NCBI RefSeq assembly: GCF_034366625.1
Contig: NZ_JAXMIH010000015.1
Location: forward strand, 62,001-126,000
Reading direction: 5' to 3'
DNA: 64,000 bases
Source of the DNA: Prosthecobacter sp.
Lineage (GTDB): Bacteria > Verrucomicrobiota > Verrucomicrobiia > Verrucomicrobiales > Verrucomicrobiaceae
Positions 8,746-18,887 of this stretch are shown one piece after another. Numbering within the stretch: position 1 is the first letter of the stretch; every line of letters begins with the position of its first letter. Made by a program: the position numbers and the translations under genes. The notes beneath the pieces were generated by a model. It saw only the letters and a program-made list of their open reading frames with translations. It was not told the origin of the DNA and did not search any database.

Positions 8746-9999
8746 TCAGGGTCTATGAGGTTGGATAAAATCGGCGATAATGAGATTCAGTTCCTTGACC
8801 CCAAAAGGCTTGTTGAGATAGGCGGTGGCACCTGCGGCCAGGCACTTTTCTTTGTCGGCTTCACCAGCATGACCGGAGAGGCTGACGATGGTGATGTTGC
8901 GAATTTTTGGGTCGGAAGACTCGCGGATTTGCCGGATGGCATGCAATCCGTCCACAACCGGCATGCGCACATCCATCAGAATGAGGTCTGGCCGGAGAGT
9001 GAAGGCCTGATGAACGGCTTCGCGGCCATCCCGGGCGGTGATGACGTGGAAACCGAGGCTCTCGAGGTAGTTGCGGGTGACGGTGATGAGTGCTGGTTGG
9101 TCGTCGGCGATCAGAATGGTGGGCGAGTGGGACGATGCTGCATGCGGCGTCTCATCCGCAGGGAAGCACTCGGGCGGGCTCTGCTCGTGACTGGGCTCCG
9201 TCGATGGCAGAATGCTCAGTGGCAGGTGGATGGACATGCTGACAACATGTTCGGCTGTCTCGCGCACGGTGAAGGTGCCTTCCTGGAGTTGCACCAGTTT
9301 TTGCAGCAAGGCCATGCCGATGGGCTTCACCTTTCTCAGTCGGCGGAGGAGAGGCGAGTGCCTGGCGTCTTCCTCATTCGCTGATGGATGGAGTGTGGCG
9401 CTGGACGTCTGGCTGGAACTGCTGTGAGTTTGAAGATGCAGTCCTCCATTGCTGGCAGCGATGCAAAGTCGCACCCGGCCTCCGATGGGGATGGATAAAA
9501 TGGCTGCGGAGAGAAGCTCGGAGATCAACTGCTGAAGCCTGCGGGCATCAGCCATGACTCTAAGGTTTTGCGGGTGAATCTCGCTGACTATATGGGCGGA
9601 CCGCGAGCGTGCCAGTTCGGCCACCAGTTTCATGCTGCTCGCACTATTTTCATTCACAAGGCATGCGGTGGGGGCCAGAGACGACGAGCCTGTTTCGAGT
9701 CTGCGGAGATCCATCACATCCGCGACGAGATGGAGCATGTGTCGTGCGCTTGCTTGGACGGCGGTCAACGCGGTCTTCTGCGCGCTTTCCAGAGGCCCAT
9801 AGACACCCTCCATGAGGGTTTCTGCATGGGCGATGATGCTGGCAAGAGGGTTGCGGAGCTCATGCCCCATGCTGGTGAGAAACTCGTTCTTTTCAGAGGC
9901 AGAGCCGTCCACGGCGGGCATGTCTGTCGTCAAGGTGCTATGCTGCGAAGCCTTAGGAAAATCTAAATCGTTATTCATTATCATGCTTCCGCGCATCAA
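8746..9999 (-). CDS. Hybrid histidine kinase with degenerate ATPase domain and C-terminal receiver
   Basis: 417 aa, soluble, no sensor domain. HisKA with an intact H-box (GHELRNPLAS, H46). The following ATPase region (about 110-285) lacks the N-box Asn (SELLSAAIL) and any G1 DxGxG motif, and holds a Ser/Thr-rich stretch at that point (THSSSSQTSSATLH). Only a G2-like IGMALLQKLV remains. The receiver at about 295-412 looks functional (LIADDQ, LILMDVRMP, NKPFG). Autokinase activity is doubtful, so it may act as a phosphotransfer or scaffold protein. The gene is divergent from the receiver-only gene at 10061, with 61 bp between them. Confidence 0.85.
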   Translation of the reverse strand: MMRGSMIMNNDLDFPKASQHSTLTTDMPAVDGSASEKNEFLTSMGHELRNPLASIIAHAETLMEGVYGPLESAQKTALTAVQASARHMLHLVADVMDLRRLETGSSSLAPTACLVNENSASSMKLVAELARSRSAHIVSEIHPQNLRVMADARRLQQLISELLSAAILSIPIGGRVRLCIAASNGGLHLQTHSSSSQTSSATLHPSANEEDARHSPLLRRLRKVKPIGMALLQKLVQLQEGTFTVRETAEHVVSMSIHLPLSILPSTEPSHEQSPPECFPADETPHAASSHSPTILIADDQPALITVTRNYLESLGFHVITARDGREAVHQAFTLRPDLILMDVRMPVVDGLHAIRQIRESSDPKIRNITIVSLSGHAGEADKEKCLAAGATAYLNKPFGVKELNLIIADFIQPHRP

Positions 10000-10060
10000 G
10001 CGCCAGATTTGCTGTATGTTATCGGAGTTTCAGGCACAATCAGAATCATAAAGAGCATTT

Positions 10061-10522
10061 ATGCAGCAGGCAAATTGGCATTCCAATCGTTCGGGAGAAT
10101 CCAGGGTGATCCTGCTGGTGGAGGATCATGACATCTATCGTGAGGTGGTGCGTGCGGCCTTGGGCAAATACCTGCCCGACTTTGAGATGGTGGAGGCGGG
10201 GAGTGTGGCATCGGCCCTCCCGATTCTGCAGTCGCACAAGGTTGATGTGATGGTCATCGACATGACGCTGCCGGACGGATCTGCGGTTGATTTAGTGGAA
10301 CAGGCCCGGTGCTTCATCGAGCAGGGTGTGAAGGTGATTGTGTTCAGCAGTCATTCGACCGCCGACATGCTGCCGGTCCTGAGCCGCCGTGATGTGCATG
10401 GCTATGTCTCGAAGGAGCAGGGCCTGAAGATGCTGTCAGAGGTGATTTTGGAGACTTGCAGTGGGGAAATGCCTGAGAGGATGGGATTGGCGGAACGGGA
10501 GCCGGCCCTGCGAATGACTTGA
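10061..10522 (+). CDS. Single-domain response regulator (receiver only)
   Basis: 153 aa consisting of a CheY-like receiver (about residues 15-130) and a short tail. Conserved residues are visible: acidic pair E20-D21 (LLVEDHD), phospho-acceptor D67 (VIDMTLPDG), switch Ser in VIVFSSHS, and K in YVSKEQ. There is no output domain. It lies 31 bp upstream of the giant hybrid kinase at 10554, same strand, so co-expression is likely. It probably shuttles phosphate in a relay with that kinase or the neighbours. Confidence 0.88.
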   Translation: MQQANWHSNRSGESRVILLVEDHDIYREVVRAALGKYLPDFEMVEAGSVASALPILQSHKVDVMVIDMTLPDGSAVDLVEQARCFIEQGVKVIVFSSHSTADMLPVLSRRDVHGYVSKEQGLKMLSEVILETCSGEMPERMGLAEREPALRMT

Positions 10523-10553
10523 CCCTCCATCTGATTCATTATCCATTTAAACC

Positions 10554-13500
10554 ATGACGACGGCCGCCGCCATTGATGCTCTGGACCTGGAGGTGCGAGA
10601 CGAGTGGTTTCGCAGCGTCTTCGAATGCCTCAACGATGCTGTCTTTATCCATGACATTGTCACAGGTACGATTCTAGAGGTCAACCAGCGTGCCTGTGAG
10701 TTGTACGGCTCAGTACCGGAGGAATTGCGGGCGCTTTCAGTGGCGGCGCTCAGCGCCAATACTCCTCCTTACACCCAGGATGAGGCGTTGTACTGGATGC
10801 GTAAGTCGATTGAAGAAGGGCCGCAGCTTTTTGAGTGGCAGGCGCGTGCGCTCTCTGGACGGGTGTTCTGGGTGGAGGTGAACATGCGCAAGGCAGACAT
10901 CCTCGGGAAAGAGCGGCTGGTGGTCACCGTGCGCGATATTTCGAAGCGCAAGCATGCCGAGAACGAACTGCGGCGCAGCGAGGAACGCTTCCGGACCGTA
11001 CTCGGCAACTCCAAGGATCCGGTGTACTGCTTGAGCCTTCCCTCGCTGACTTATGATTACATCAGTCCTGCGGTGGAGCAGGTGCTCGGATTCAGCATGG
11101 AGGAGTGCATCGCTGGCGGGATACGGTTCATCATTTCGAGGATTCATCCTGAGGATTATCAGTTGAAGCGCGACCGTCTGGAAAAACTGATGGAGCGCGA
11201 TCTGAACGGGGATTTCCAAGCGGTGCTGGAATATCGGTTTCAGCACAAGAACCAAGGCTACCGCTGGATCAGCGACAATCGTTCCATCGTCAGGGACAAC
11301 GAGGGCAAACCGGTGGCAATTATCGGCAATCTGCGGGATTTCACGGCACGGCGGGAGCAGGAGGAGGCGCTTCAGCAGCAGGCCCATGCCGCGCTGTTGT
11401 TCCATCTGGAAAACACTTCACTGGCGTTGGTGGAGTGTGATACGAGCAGCCGTATTTGCAGATGGTCACCGCAGGCGGAAAAAATCTTTGGATGGAAAGC
11501 CGATGAGGTCATGGGAAATCACCACAGTGACTGGGATTTCATTCATCCGGATGATCTGTCGCGGGTGGAGGCGACACTGCGCCGGCTGCTGGACCGGTCC
11601 GAAGCACGCAACACCTGCATCAATCGAAATTTCAGCCGTGATGGGCGGGTGATTGTGTGTGAGTGGCACAATTCCGTCCTGCTGAACGAACAGGGTGAGA
11701 TTGAATCCATTCTATCGCTGGCCTCCGACATCACCGTGGAGAAGAAAGTCGAAGAGGCGCTTCGCGCGATGGCGGAAGGTGTGGACTCGCGCAGTGGAGA
11801 GACATTTTTCCAATCGCTCTGCCTGCAAATGGCGCGCACTTTGGAGGCCCGATATGCGCAGGTGGCGATGGTCCTCCCCGAACGCGACCGGATGGTGCGG
11901 ACGCTGGGCTTTTGTGCGGATGGCAAGGTGCAGGGCAACATCACCTATTCACTGGTGGGAACGCCATGTTACAATGTGCCGAGCGGTGAGATTTGTTATT
12001 ATGACGATGATGTGCGGCAGCATTTCCCGGATGACCGGATGCTCCAGGAAATGGGTGTTAACTGCTACATGGGCATGCCGTTGCATGCCGCAGACGGGCG
12101 CGTGATTGGCATGATAGCTGTGTTCAGCGACCATGCGCTGGACCACCGGGAGCGTCTCCAGGCCATGTTCCAGCTCTTTGCGGTGCGTGCGGCGGCGGAG
12201 ATGGAGCGCCATCAGGCGGAACTGGCCCTGCGGAAAAGCGAGGAACGCTATGTGCTGGCGGCCAGGGGTTCCACCGGAGGAGTCTGGGATTGGGACATTC
12301 GCACCGGCGGGGTTTATTACTCCCCGCGCTTTCGTGAACTGCTTGGTTACAACCAAGATGAGTTTCCCAGCTTGTTTTTCGCCTGGGAGCAGAAAATGCA
12401 TCCGGATGACCTTCCTCTTTTGCGCGCGGCGTTGGAGAGCCACCTGGAAAAGCATGAGGTGTTCTGTGTTGAGTACCGCATTCAGGTGAAGTCGGGAGAT
12501 TACCGCTGGTTTGAGGCCAGGGGACAGGCCCTGTGGGACGAGCATGGCGAGCCTTACCGGATGGCGGGTTCCGCGCTCGACATTCACGAGCGCAAGCTGG
12601 ACGAACAACGACTGCTGCGCTTGAACCGGCTGTATGCGATGTCCAGCAGCATCAATGAGGCGATTGTCCGTATTCGCGAGCCACAGCAGCTTTACGAGGC
12701 GGCAGTGCGCATTGCTGTGGAGGAGGGCAACATGCGAATGGCCTGGATCGGTCTGCACGTTGAGGCCACGGCAGATTTGAAACCGGTGGCCTGTGCCGGC
12801 GAGTATCAAGGCTATCTTGAAGGACTCGTTATCAGCATACGGGAGGATGAACCTGCAGGGTGTGGTCCGGCTGGACGTGCCTTCCGCGACGGTGTGCATG
12901 CGATTTCCAATGACATCGAAAGCGATGAGACGTTTTTCTATCGCGAGAGAGCCCTGCAGCGCGGGTTTCACTCCTGTGCCGCCTTTCCGCTGAAACTTGG
13001 CGGCAAGCCGGTGGGAGTGCTGCTGATCTATGCGGATGTGGCTGATTATTTCCAGGAGGACGAGATCCGCGTGCTTTGCGCTCTGGCGGACGACCTTTCA
13101 TTTGCCTTGGAAACGGCGGCCAAAGAGCAGGAACGTCAACGGGCCATCGAGGCGTTGCGTGAAAATGAGCGCATGATTTCAACGCTCATGGGCAATCTGC
13201 CCGGAGCGGCCTATCGATCGCAAATTGATGAAAAATGGACGCTGGAGTTCATCAGCGAAGGCTGTCACGAACTCACTGGCTACGAGCCAGAGGCGTTCGC
13301 GGGCAAAGGCGAGGTGTTTTTTGGTGATTTGATCCATCCGGATGACCGGCGTCATGTGCACAAGGCGGTGGAGGATGCCGTCGCTGCTGGAAATCGCTTT
13401 GAGGTGACCTACCGCATTCGTACGGCAGAAGGGTTGGTGAAGTGGATCTGGGAGCGCGGACAGGGCATCCCGTCTGAAGATGGCAGGATGGAATACATCG

Positions 13501-14693
13501 AGGGTTTCATGACCGATGTGACCGAAAAACGCCGCATGGAATCGCAGTTCCTGCGCGCGCAACGCATGGAGAGCATCGGCACGCTCGCGGGAGGTGTGGC
13601 GCATGATTTGAACAACGTGCTCACGCCGATCCTGATGTCGCTCACGATCCTGCGCATGAAGCTGGCTCAGCCGCGTGATGTCGAGCTGCTGAACGCCATG
13701 GAGAACAGTGCGAACCGCGGCGCGGACATGGTGAAGCAGATTTTGAGTTTTGCGCGTGGTGTCGAGGGCCGCAGTCTGCTGCTGAGGCCCAAAGATGTGA
13801 TCCAGGAGATGGAACAGCTCATTCATGAAACCTTCCCCAAATCCATCCGGTGCAGTATTGCCTGCGCAGAGGAGGCGTGGAATGTGGAGGGTGATCCCAC
13901 GCAGCTCCATCAGGTGCTGCTCAATCTCAGCGTCAACGCCCGGGATGCCATGCCTGAAGGCGGTGAACTGGGCATTTCCGCAGGCAATGTCGTGGTGGAT
14001 GAACAGTTTGCCAGCATGCATCCTGATGCGCAGCCGGGGCCCCATGTGGTGTTTGAAGTGCGGGACACCGGCATGGGCATTCCCCCCGAGGTGCGGGATC
14101 GTATTTTCGATCCGTTCTTCACCACCAAGGAAATGGGCAAGGGCACCGGGTTGGGCCTGTCCACCACGCTGGGCATCGTCAAATCACATCATGGGTTCAT
14201 TGATCTCACCAGCCGGGTGGGGAAGGGGAGCGTGTTCCGCATTTATCTGCCCGCAAAGACTGCCGTGGAGAATCCTCCAGCACGGCCGGTTGAGTCCCCG
14301 CGGCGACTAGGACAAGGAGAACTCATTCTCGTCGTGGATGATGAAGCGGCTATTCTTACCGCGACCAGGCACACGTTGGAAGCATTCGGATATCAGGTGG
14401 CCACGGCATGCGATGGCACGGATGCCATCGCCACATTCCTGAAGAGCGAAGACAAACCCGTGGCAGTCATCACCGACATGATGATGCCCAACATGGATGG
14501 GCCGGCGCTGATCCAGGCGCTGCTCAAAATCCAGCCTGGACTGCCGGTCATCGGAGCGAGCGGACTTAACCATCAAATGCAGGCGCAGGTGAACAGCTTG
14601 GGAGTGAGGCACTTCCTGCGCAAACCATACAACGCCGATGCCCTGCTAGATGCGCTCGGCGAGGTGCTGAAGCAGTCACGTATGAGGGGCTGA
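10554..14693 (+). CDS. Multi-PAS/GAF hybrid sensor histidine kinase
   Basis: 1379 aa, predicted cytoplasmic (no TM helix seen). Order by pattern: PAS (about 15-130), PAS (145-265), PAS (280-400), GAF (410-555), PAS (565-685), GAF (700-865), PAS (875-995), HisKA with [11 protein letters not shown] (His near 1016), HATPase with N-box (NARDAMP), G1 (DTGMGIP) and G2 (GKGTGLGLS), then a receiver ([22 protein letters not shown]). All catalytic motifs are intact. The kinase/receiver half is closely similar to that of the convergent gene at 14705-18703, only 11 bp away. The ligands are unknown; so many PAS and GAF domains suggest integration of redox, gas or small-molecule cues. Confidence 0.93.
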   Translation: MTTAAAIDALDLEVRDEWFRSVFECLNDAVFIHDIVTGTILEVNQRACELYGSVPEELRALSVAALSANTPPYTQDEALYWMRKSIEEGPQLFEWQARALSGRVFWVEVNMRKADILGKERLVVTVRDISKRKHAENELRRSEERFRTVLGNSKDPVYCLSLPSLTYDYISPAVEQVLGFSMEECIAGGIRFIISRIHPEDYQLKRDRLEKLMERDLNGDFQAVLEYRFQHKNQGYRWISDNRSIVRDNEGKPVAIIGNLRDFTARREQEEALQQQAHAALLFHLENTSLALVECDTSSRICRWSPQAEKIFGWKADEVMGNHHSDWDFIHPDDLSRVEATLRRLLDRSEARNTCINRNFSRDGRVIVCEWHNSVLLNEQGEIESILSLASDITVEKKVEEALRAMAEGVDSRSGETFFQSLCLQMARTLEARYAQVAMVLPERDRMVRTLGFCADGKVQGNITYSLVGTPCYNVPSGEICYYDDDVRQHFPDDRMLQEMGVNCYMGMPLHAADGRVIGMIAVFSDHALDHRERLQAMFQLFAVRAAAEMERHQAELALRKSEERYVLAARGSTGGVWDWDIRTGGVYYSPRFRELLGYNQDEFPSLFFAWEQKMHPDDLPLLRAALESHLEKHEVFCVEYRIQVKSGDYRWFEARGQALWDEHGEPYRMAGSALDIHERKLDEQRLLRLNRLYAMSSSINEAIVRIREPQQLYEAAVRIAVEEGNMRMAWIGLHVEATADLKPVACAGEYQGYLEGLVISIREDEPAGCGPAGRAFRDGVHAISNDIESDETFFYRERALQRGFHSCAAFPLKLGGKPVGVLLIYADVADYFQEDEIRVLCALADDLSFALETAAKEQERQRAIEALRENERMISTLMGNLPGAAYRSQIDEKWTLEFISEGCHELTGYEPEAFAGKGEVFFGDLIHPDDRRHVHKAVEDAVAAGNRFEVTYRIRTAEGLVKWIWERGQGIPSEDGRMEYIEGFMTDVTEKRRMESQFLRAQRMESIGTLAGGVAHDLNNVLTPILMSLTILRMKLAQPRDVELLNAMENSANRGADMVKQILSFARGVEGRSLLLRPKDVIQEMEQLIHETFPKSIRCSIACAEEAWNVEGDPTQLHQVLLNLSVNARDAMPEGGELGISAGNVVVDEQFASMHPDAQPGPHVVFEVRDTGMGIPPEVRDRIFDPFFTTKEMGKGTGLGLSTTLGIVKSHHGFIDLTSRVGKGSVFRIYLPAKTAVENPPARPVESPRRLGQGELILVVDDEAAILTATRHTLEAFGYQVATACDGTDAIATFLKSEDKPVAVITDMMMPNMDGPALIQALLKIQPGLPVIGASGLNHQMQAQVNSLGVRHFLRKPYNADALLDALGEVLKQSRMRG

Positions 14694-14704
14694 CACGATC
14701 ACGT

Positions 14705-17700
14705 TCACTTTTCACCCAGAACGTGCTGCAATGACCGTAAAATGGTTTCAGCAGTGTAAGGCTTGGGCAGGAAGTGTTTCACACCCGCTCCGGCCGCCTT
14801 TGCGATGCTGCCATTGGAGGTGATGCCGCTGGCAGCGATGATGCGAACTTGGGGATTCATTTTCATCAGCACCTGAATGGTGGTGGAACCGTCCATGACC
14901 GGCATCATCATGTCTGTCAAAACTGCGGCGATTTCGTTTTGATGTTTTGAGTAGAGTGTCACTGCCTCCGCTCCATCTGCTGCTAGCAGCACACGATAAT
15001 TGTATGCCTCAAGCGTTTGACGCGTGATCTCACGCACAGACGCCTCATCATCGACGAGGAGAATGAGATCGTGATTGCCGCGCGGCAGGGGCCTCTCCTC
15101 GACGACCGGCAGTTCCACGACGGATACTGGCTGCGCCGGAAGATAAACATTAAAACGGGAGCCGTGCCCCGGCTCGCTGTAAACGCGGATGAATCCGCCA
15201 TGGCTCTTCACGATGGCCAGCGAAGTGGACAGGCCCAGACCGGTGCCCTTGCCGGGCCCCTTGGTGGTGAAGAAGGGGTCAAAGATTTTATGGAGGACTT
15301 CGCGAGTGATGCCCACACCATCATCTTCGACACTGATCAAGATGTGCGGTCCTTCACGGGCCTCGATGTTCATGGCGGCGTACTGCGTGTCGATCATGAG
15401 ATTATCCACGCTGATCGTGAGGGTGCCCCCGGCTGGCATGGCATCCCGGGCATTGACACAAAGATTGAGCAGCACTTGATGGATTTGCGTGGGATCGCCT
15501 GAGACGGTCCAGCTTTCGGGCAACTCCTGCATGCGGAGATGGATGTTTTTTGGGAAGGTGTCTCTGACGATGCGTGCCAGGTCTTGCATGAGGCGGCTGA
15601 TCTGCACGGGCATCTTCTGCCCTTCCACTCCTCGTGCAAAAGACAGCACCTGGTTGAGCATTTCCGCTCCACGGCTCGCACTGCTGGCGATCGTGCCGAG
15701 CGTTTCCCGGCAGGCAGGATCCGAGATGCGCAGTTTGAGCAGATCCACCGACATCATGATCGGGGTGAGGACGTTGTTGAGGTCATGAGCGATGCCACCC
15801 GCCAGCGTGCCAATGCTTTCCATGCGCTGGGAGCGGAGAATCTGATCTTCCAGCCGCTTTTTCTCTGTGATGTTTGTGTTGATGGCCAGGATGCATTTGG
15901 GACGGCCCGCAGCATCGCGGACGAGAGTCCAGCGTCCTTCCACAATCAGTTGCTCGCCTGCCTTGGTCATCTGCTGGATCTCGCCAGTCCATTCGCCGTT
16001 AGCGAGCACACGGGCGGTTATTTCTCTGAACTGCGCATCATCGTTGTAGAGCAGCTCGGACACCTTGTGTCCAACGGCCTCCTCGGCGGTCCAGCCGTAG
16101 AGATTCTCGGCGCTTTTATTCCAATAAGTGATGTTGTGGTCAAGGTCACGCACCAGAATGGCATCATTCGCCTTGTCGAGCAGTGAAGCCTGCTGGCGCA
16201 GCATCTCTTCGATCTGCCGGCGCTCCCATTGGGCGAGCACGAGGGAGATGAAATTAGCCAGTGACACGGCGAAACTTTGTTCTTCAGGTGCCCATGACCG
16301 CAGCGGGCCTACATGCTCATGACAGAGCACTCCAGCCAGAACGCCACCCACATGAAGCGGGGTGTCCAGCATGGAGGTGATGCCCAAGGGGGCGAGATAG
16401 TTGTCGGTGAATTCACTGGTGCGCGGGTCACAGCGCGCATCGTCTGCCGAGATCACTTCATTCTGCTTCAAGGCGCTGAAGTAGGCGGGATAATCGCCGC
16501 CACGCAGTTCAAGCCCCGAGGAATGACGTCCAAAAGACGTCTCATACAACTCCTGGCATACGATGGCGCTTCGATTTTGGTCAAACCGCCAGATGCTGAC
16601 ACGCGCCACCTCCATGGCATTTGCGATTTCTTCCGTGATTAAACGAAACGCCTCATCCAAATCAACAGCCTGCATCACACCACCACGCATCAGCCGAGCC
16701 AGCGCGGCTCGCTGCTTTTCATAGCGCAAATTGCTCTTCCACAGGCGGGTTTCGGCCTCTTTACGTGCGGTGATGTCGCGTTGGATGGCCACAAAATGAT
16801 GTGGTTTGCCTCCTGGGGCCGTGATCGGTACGATGTCAATCTCCACACAAAAGGAAGAGCCGTCCTTCTTGTGATTGATGAGTTCCTCCTTGACGGGGCG
16901 TCCCTTGGCAAGCGCAACGCGGATGCGATCAAGCGCAGCACAATCCGAGTCCGGCCCTTGCAGGAAGCGGGGGCTGCGGCCGATCGTTTCCTGCCGCGTG
17001 TAGCCGGTGTGCGCAGTGAAGGCATCATTCACAAAGACGATGCGCGGACCGGGTTCTCGAAGGGGCTCAGCCTCGGTGATCAGCACGACATCGTTAAGAT
17101 GCGCAACGCAGGTTTCAAGCAGCCGGAGCTGCTCTTGATTGCGGCGTGCCTCAGTGATGTCCTTGCAGAGAACGACCATGTTCAGCGCTGCCCCGGAATC
17201 ATCACGAATGATGGAAACACTGTTTTCCACCCAGGCAACATCTCCGTTTTTGCAGAGATAGCGCTTTTCAACAATGAAGTCGTTGATCTCCCCGGCGATC
17301 AACTGCTGGTTCAACTCCTGCTTGCGCGCCACATCGTCAGGGTGCGTGATGGAGACAAAGGATTTCCCGATCATCTCGTCCTCCTCATAGCCGGTGATGC
17401 GGCAGTACTGCTTGTTGATGTGGAGGATGCCCCCGTTCATGTCCGTGATGGCAAACCCCACGCTGGCATTCGCGAAAGCACGACGGAAACGCGCCTCGCT
17501 GGTCTTGAGCGCCTCCTCGGCCAGTTTACGATCCGTGATGTCATGCGCCGTGCCCACCATTTTCAATGGCCGCCCGGTGCTCTCATCCCGGAACAACTGG
17601 GCATCCTCGTGGATATGACGGACCTCGCCGTTTGGCAGGATGATCCGGTGGTCGATCGAATATCGACCTTGGGTGCGGATGGCTTCGCTGACGGCCTGCT

Positions 17701-18703
17701 GGATCATTTCCCGATCATCCGGATGAACGGCACGGAAGAAGTTGTCGTTGGTGGCTTCGATTCCGCCCACCTCATGGCCGAAGATGCGGAAGATCTCGTC
17801 AGACCAATGCAGAGTGTTGTTGTTCAGATCCTCCAGGTCGGACAATTCAAACTCCCAACTGCCGAAACGTGAAATCCGCTGAGCTGCCGACATGGTGGCC
17901 TCACTCTGGCGTAGTTGTTCTTCAACTTTCTTCCGTTCGGAAATATCCTGGGTGACGCTGAGCACCGAGATCACTTTTCCGTTCGAATCGTGCAGGGGAA
18001 CGGAATGCGTCTCAACCCAGATCAACCTGCCTTTGGTGCTGATCACGCGGAAAGTTTGCTGCCCTGCCTCACCCGCACACACCTGTTGATGAAGCAGGAG
18101 AAAAGCTTCCCGGTCATCTGGATGCACCAGATCGGCGACGTGCCGCCCTTCCACCTGGGCCAGCGATCCGGCTTCGATGATTTTCAAGCCGGCAGGGTTC
18201 ATTTCCCGCAGCCTTCCTTCGAGATCCACGACTTTCACGCACTCCGGCTCGTAATCAATGATCGCCCGCAGTTGCTCCTCGCTTTTGCGCAATTTCTGTT
18301 CGGCCTGCTTGCGCGTGGTGATGTCGATGCAGGTGATGAGCGCGCCTTCGATGTCATGAACTGACAGCGGAACGATGGAAGTTTCAATCCAGAGACTCCC
18401 GGTGGAAACCGGCAGGCATGATTCGATGCGAATACCTCCCGACTGACGGTCCAAAACTTTCCTGAGGGCACTCGCCCATCTGTCGGAGCCTTCCAGCAAG
18501 GCTCCGCACTTCCCAGCAAAAAAAACAAAGCAGTCACCGCCGTTTTCAGGCATTGGCAAATCACGATCTTCCGGTGTTTGGAAAGGATTCCACTCACCGT
18601 TCACCGCCTGAATGATGCCATGCGCATCCACCAGAATGACCAGGTGCCGTGGAAGGTCTTGTTCCCGCGCTTTCGACAAAGAATCAGATGCATCGGGCTT
18701 CAT
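14705..18703 (-). CDS. Multi-PAS/GAF hybrid sensor histidine kinase with LOV-like PAS lacking Cys
   Basis: 1332 aa from the ATG at 18703 (MKPDASDSL). A longer frame reaches 18925, but it would overlap the next gene and adds no domain. No TM helix. At least six PAS-type sensor domains precede a GAF domain (about 690-840) and a last PAS. Then HisKA ([13 protein letters not shown], His near 972), HATPase ([23 protein letters not shown]) and receiver (LVDDEA, LTDMMMPVMDG, LPKPY). One PAS near residue 575 has GRSPRFLQGPDSD, like the LOV signature GRNCRFLQG but without the photoactive Cys. It is tail to tail with its paralog at 10554-14693. Confidence 0.92.
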   Translation of the reverse strand: MKPDASDSLSKAREQDLPRHLVILVDAHGIIQAVNGEWNPFQTPEDRDLPMPENGGDCFVFFAGKCGALLEGSDRWASALRKVLDRQSGGIRIESCLPVSTGSLWIETSIVPLSVHDIEGALITCIDITTRKQAEQKLRKSEEQLRAIIDYEPECVKVVDLEGRLREMNPAGLKIIEAGSLAQVEGRHVADLVHPDDREAFLLLHQQVCAGEAGQQTFRVISTKGRLIWVETHSVPLHDSNGKVISVLSVTQDISERKKVEEQLRQSEATMSAAQRISRFGSWEFELSDLEDLNNNTLHWSDEIFRIFGHEVGGIEATNDNFFRAVHPDDREMIQQAVSEAIRTQGRYSIDHRIILPNGEVRHIHEDAQLFRDESTGRPLKMVGTAHDITDRKLAEEALKTSEARFRRAFANASVGFAITDMNGGILHINKQYCRITGYEEDEMIGKSFVSITHPDDVARKQELNQQLIAGEINDFIVEKRYLCKNGDVAWVENSVSIIRDDSGAALNMVVLCKDITEARRNQEQLRLLETCVAHLNDVVLITEAEPLREPGPRIVFVNDAFTAHTGYTRQETIGRSPRFLQGPDSDCAALDRIRVALAKGRPVKEELINHKKDGSSFCVEIDIVPITAPGGKPHHFVAIQRDITARKEAETRLWKSNLRYEKQRAALARLMRGGVMQAVDLDEAFRLITEEIANAMEVARVSIWRFDQNRSAIVCQELYETSFGRHSSGLELRGGDYPAYFSALKQNEVISADDARCDPRTSEFTDNYLAPLGITSMLDTPLHVGGVLAGVLCHEHVGPLRSWAPEEQSFAVSLANFISLVLAQWERRQIEEMLRQQASLLDKANDAILVRDLDHNITYWNKSAENLYGWTAEEAVGHKVSELLYNDDAQFREITARVLANGEWTGEIQQMTKAGEQLIVEGRWTLVRDAAGRPKCILAINTNITEKKRLEDQILRSQRMESIGTLAGGIAHDLNNVLTPIMMSVDLLKLRISDPACRETLGTIASSASRGAEMLNQVLSFARGVEGQKMPVQISRLMQDLARIVRDTFPKNIHLRMQELPESWTVSGDPTQIHQVLLNLCVNARDAMPAGGTLTISVDNLMIDTQYAAMNIEAREGPHILISVEDDGVGITREVLHKIFDPFFTTKGPGKGTGLGLSTSLAIVKSHGGFIRVYSEPGHGSRFNVYLPAQPVSVVELPVVEERPLPRGNHDLILLVDDEASVREITRQTLEAYNYRVLLAADGAEAVTLYSKHQNEIAAVLTDMMMPVMDGSTTIQVLMKMNPQVRIIAASGITSNGSIAKAAGAGVKHFLPKPYTAETILRSLQHVLGEK

Positions 18704-18887
18704 GGCTGGTCGTTTTAGTTTAGCACTAAAACACCGTTCAAGGCGGCATGCCAGCAGTCTCTCTTCCGCAGTGACTGTGAGAGCATGCCATCCCGATGAT
18801 GTTACTCGTGCGGATGAAAACGGAGCAGATAAAAGCTTTACTGCTCGGAAGCGCAAGCGTGGTTTCGTCCGGATAAGCCGGCAGGAA

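Noticed and set aside
16781-17872. 363-codon ORF inside the giant kinase gene, opposite strand
   Set aside because: Opposite PAS domains with clear family motifs; no independent support.
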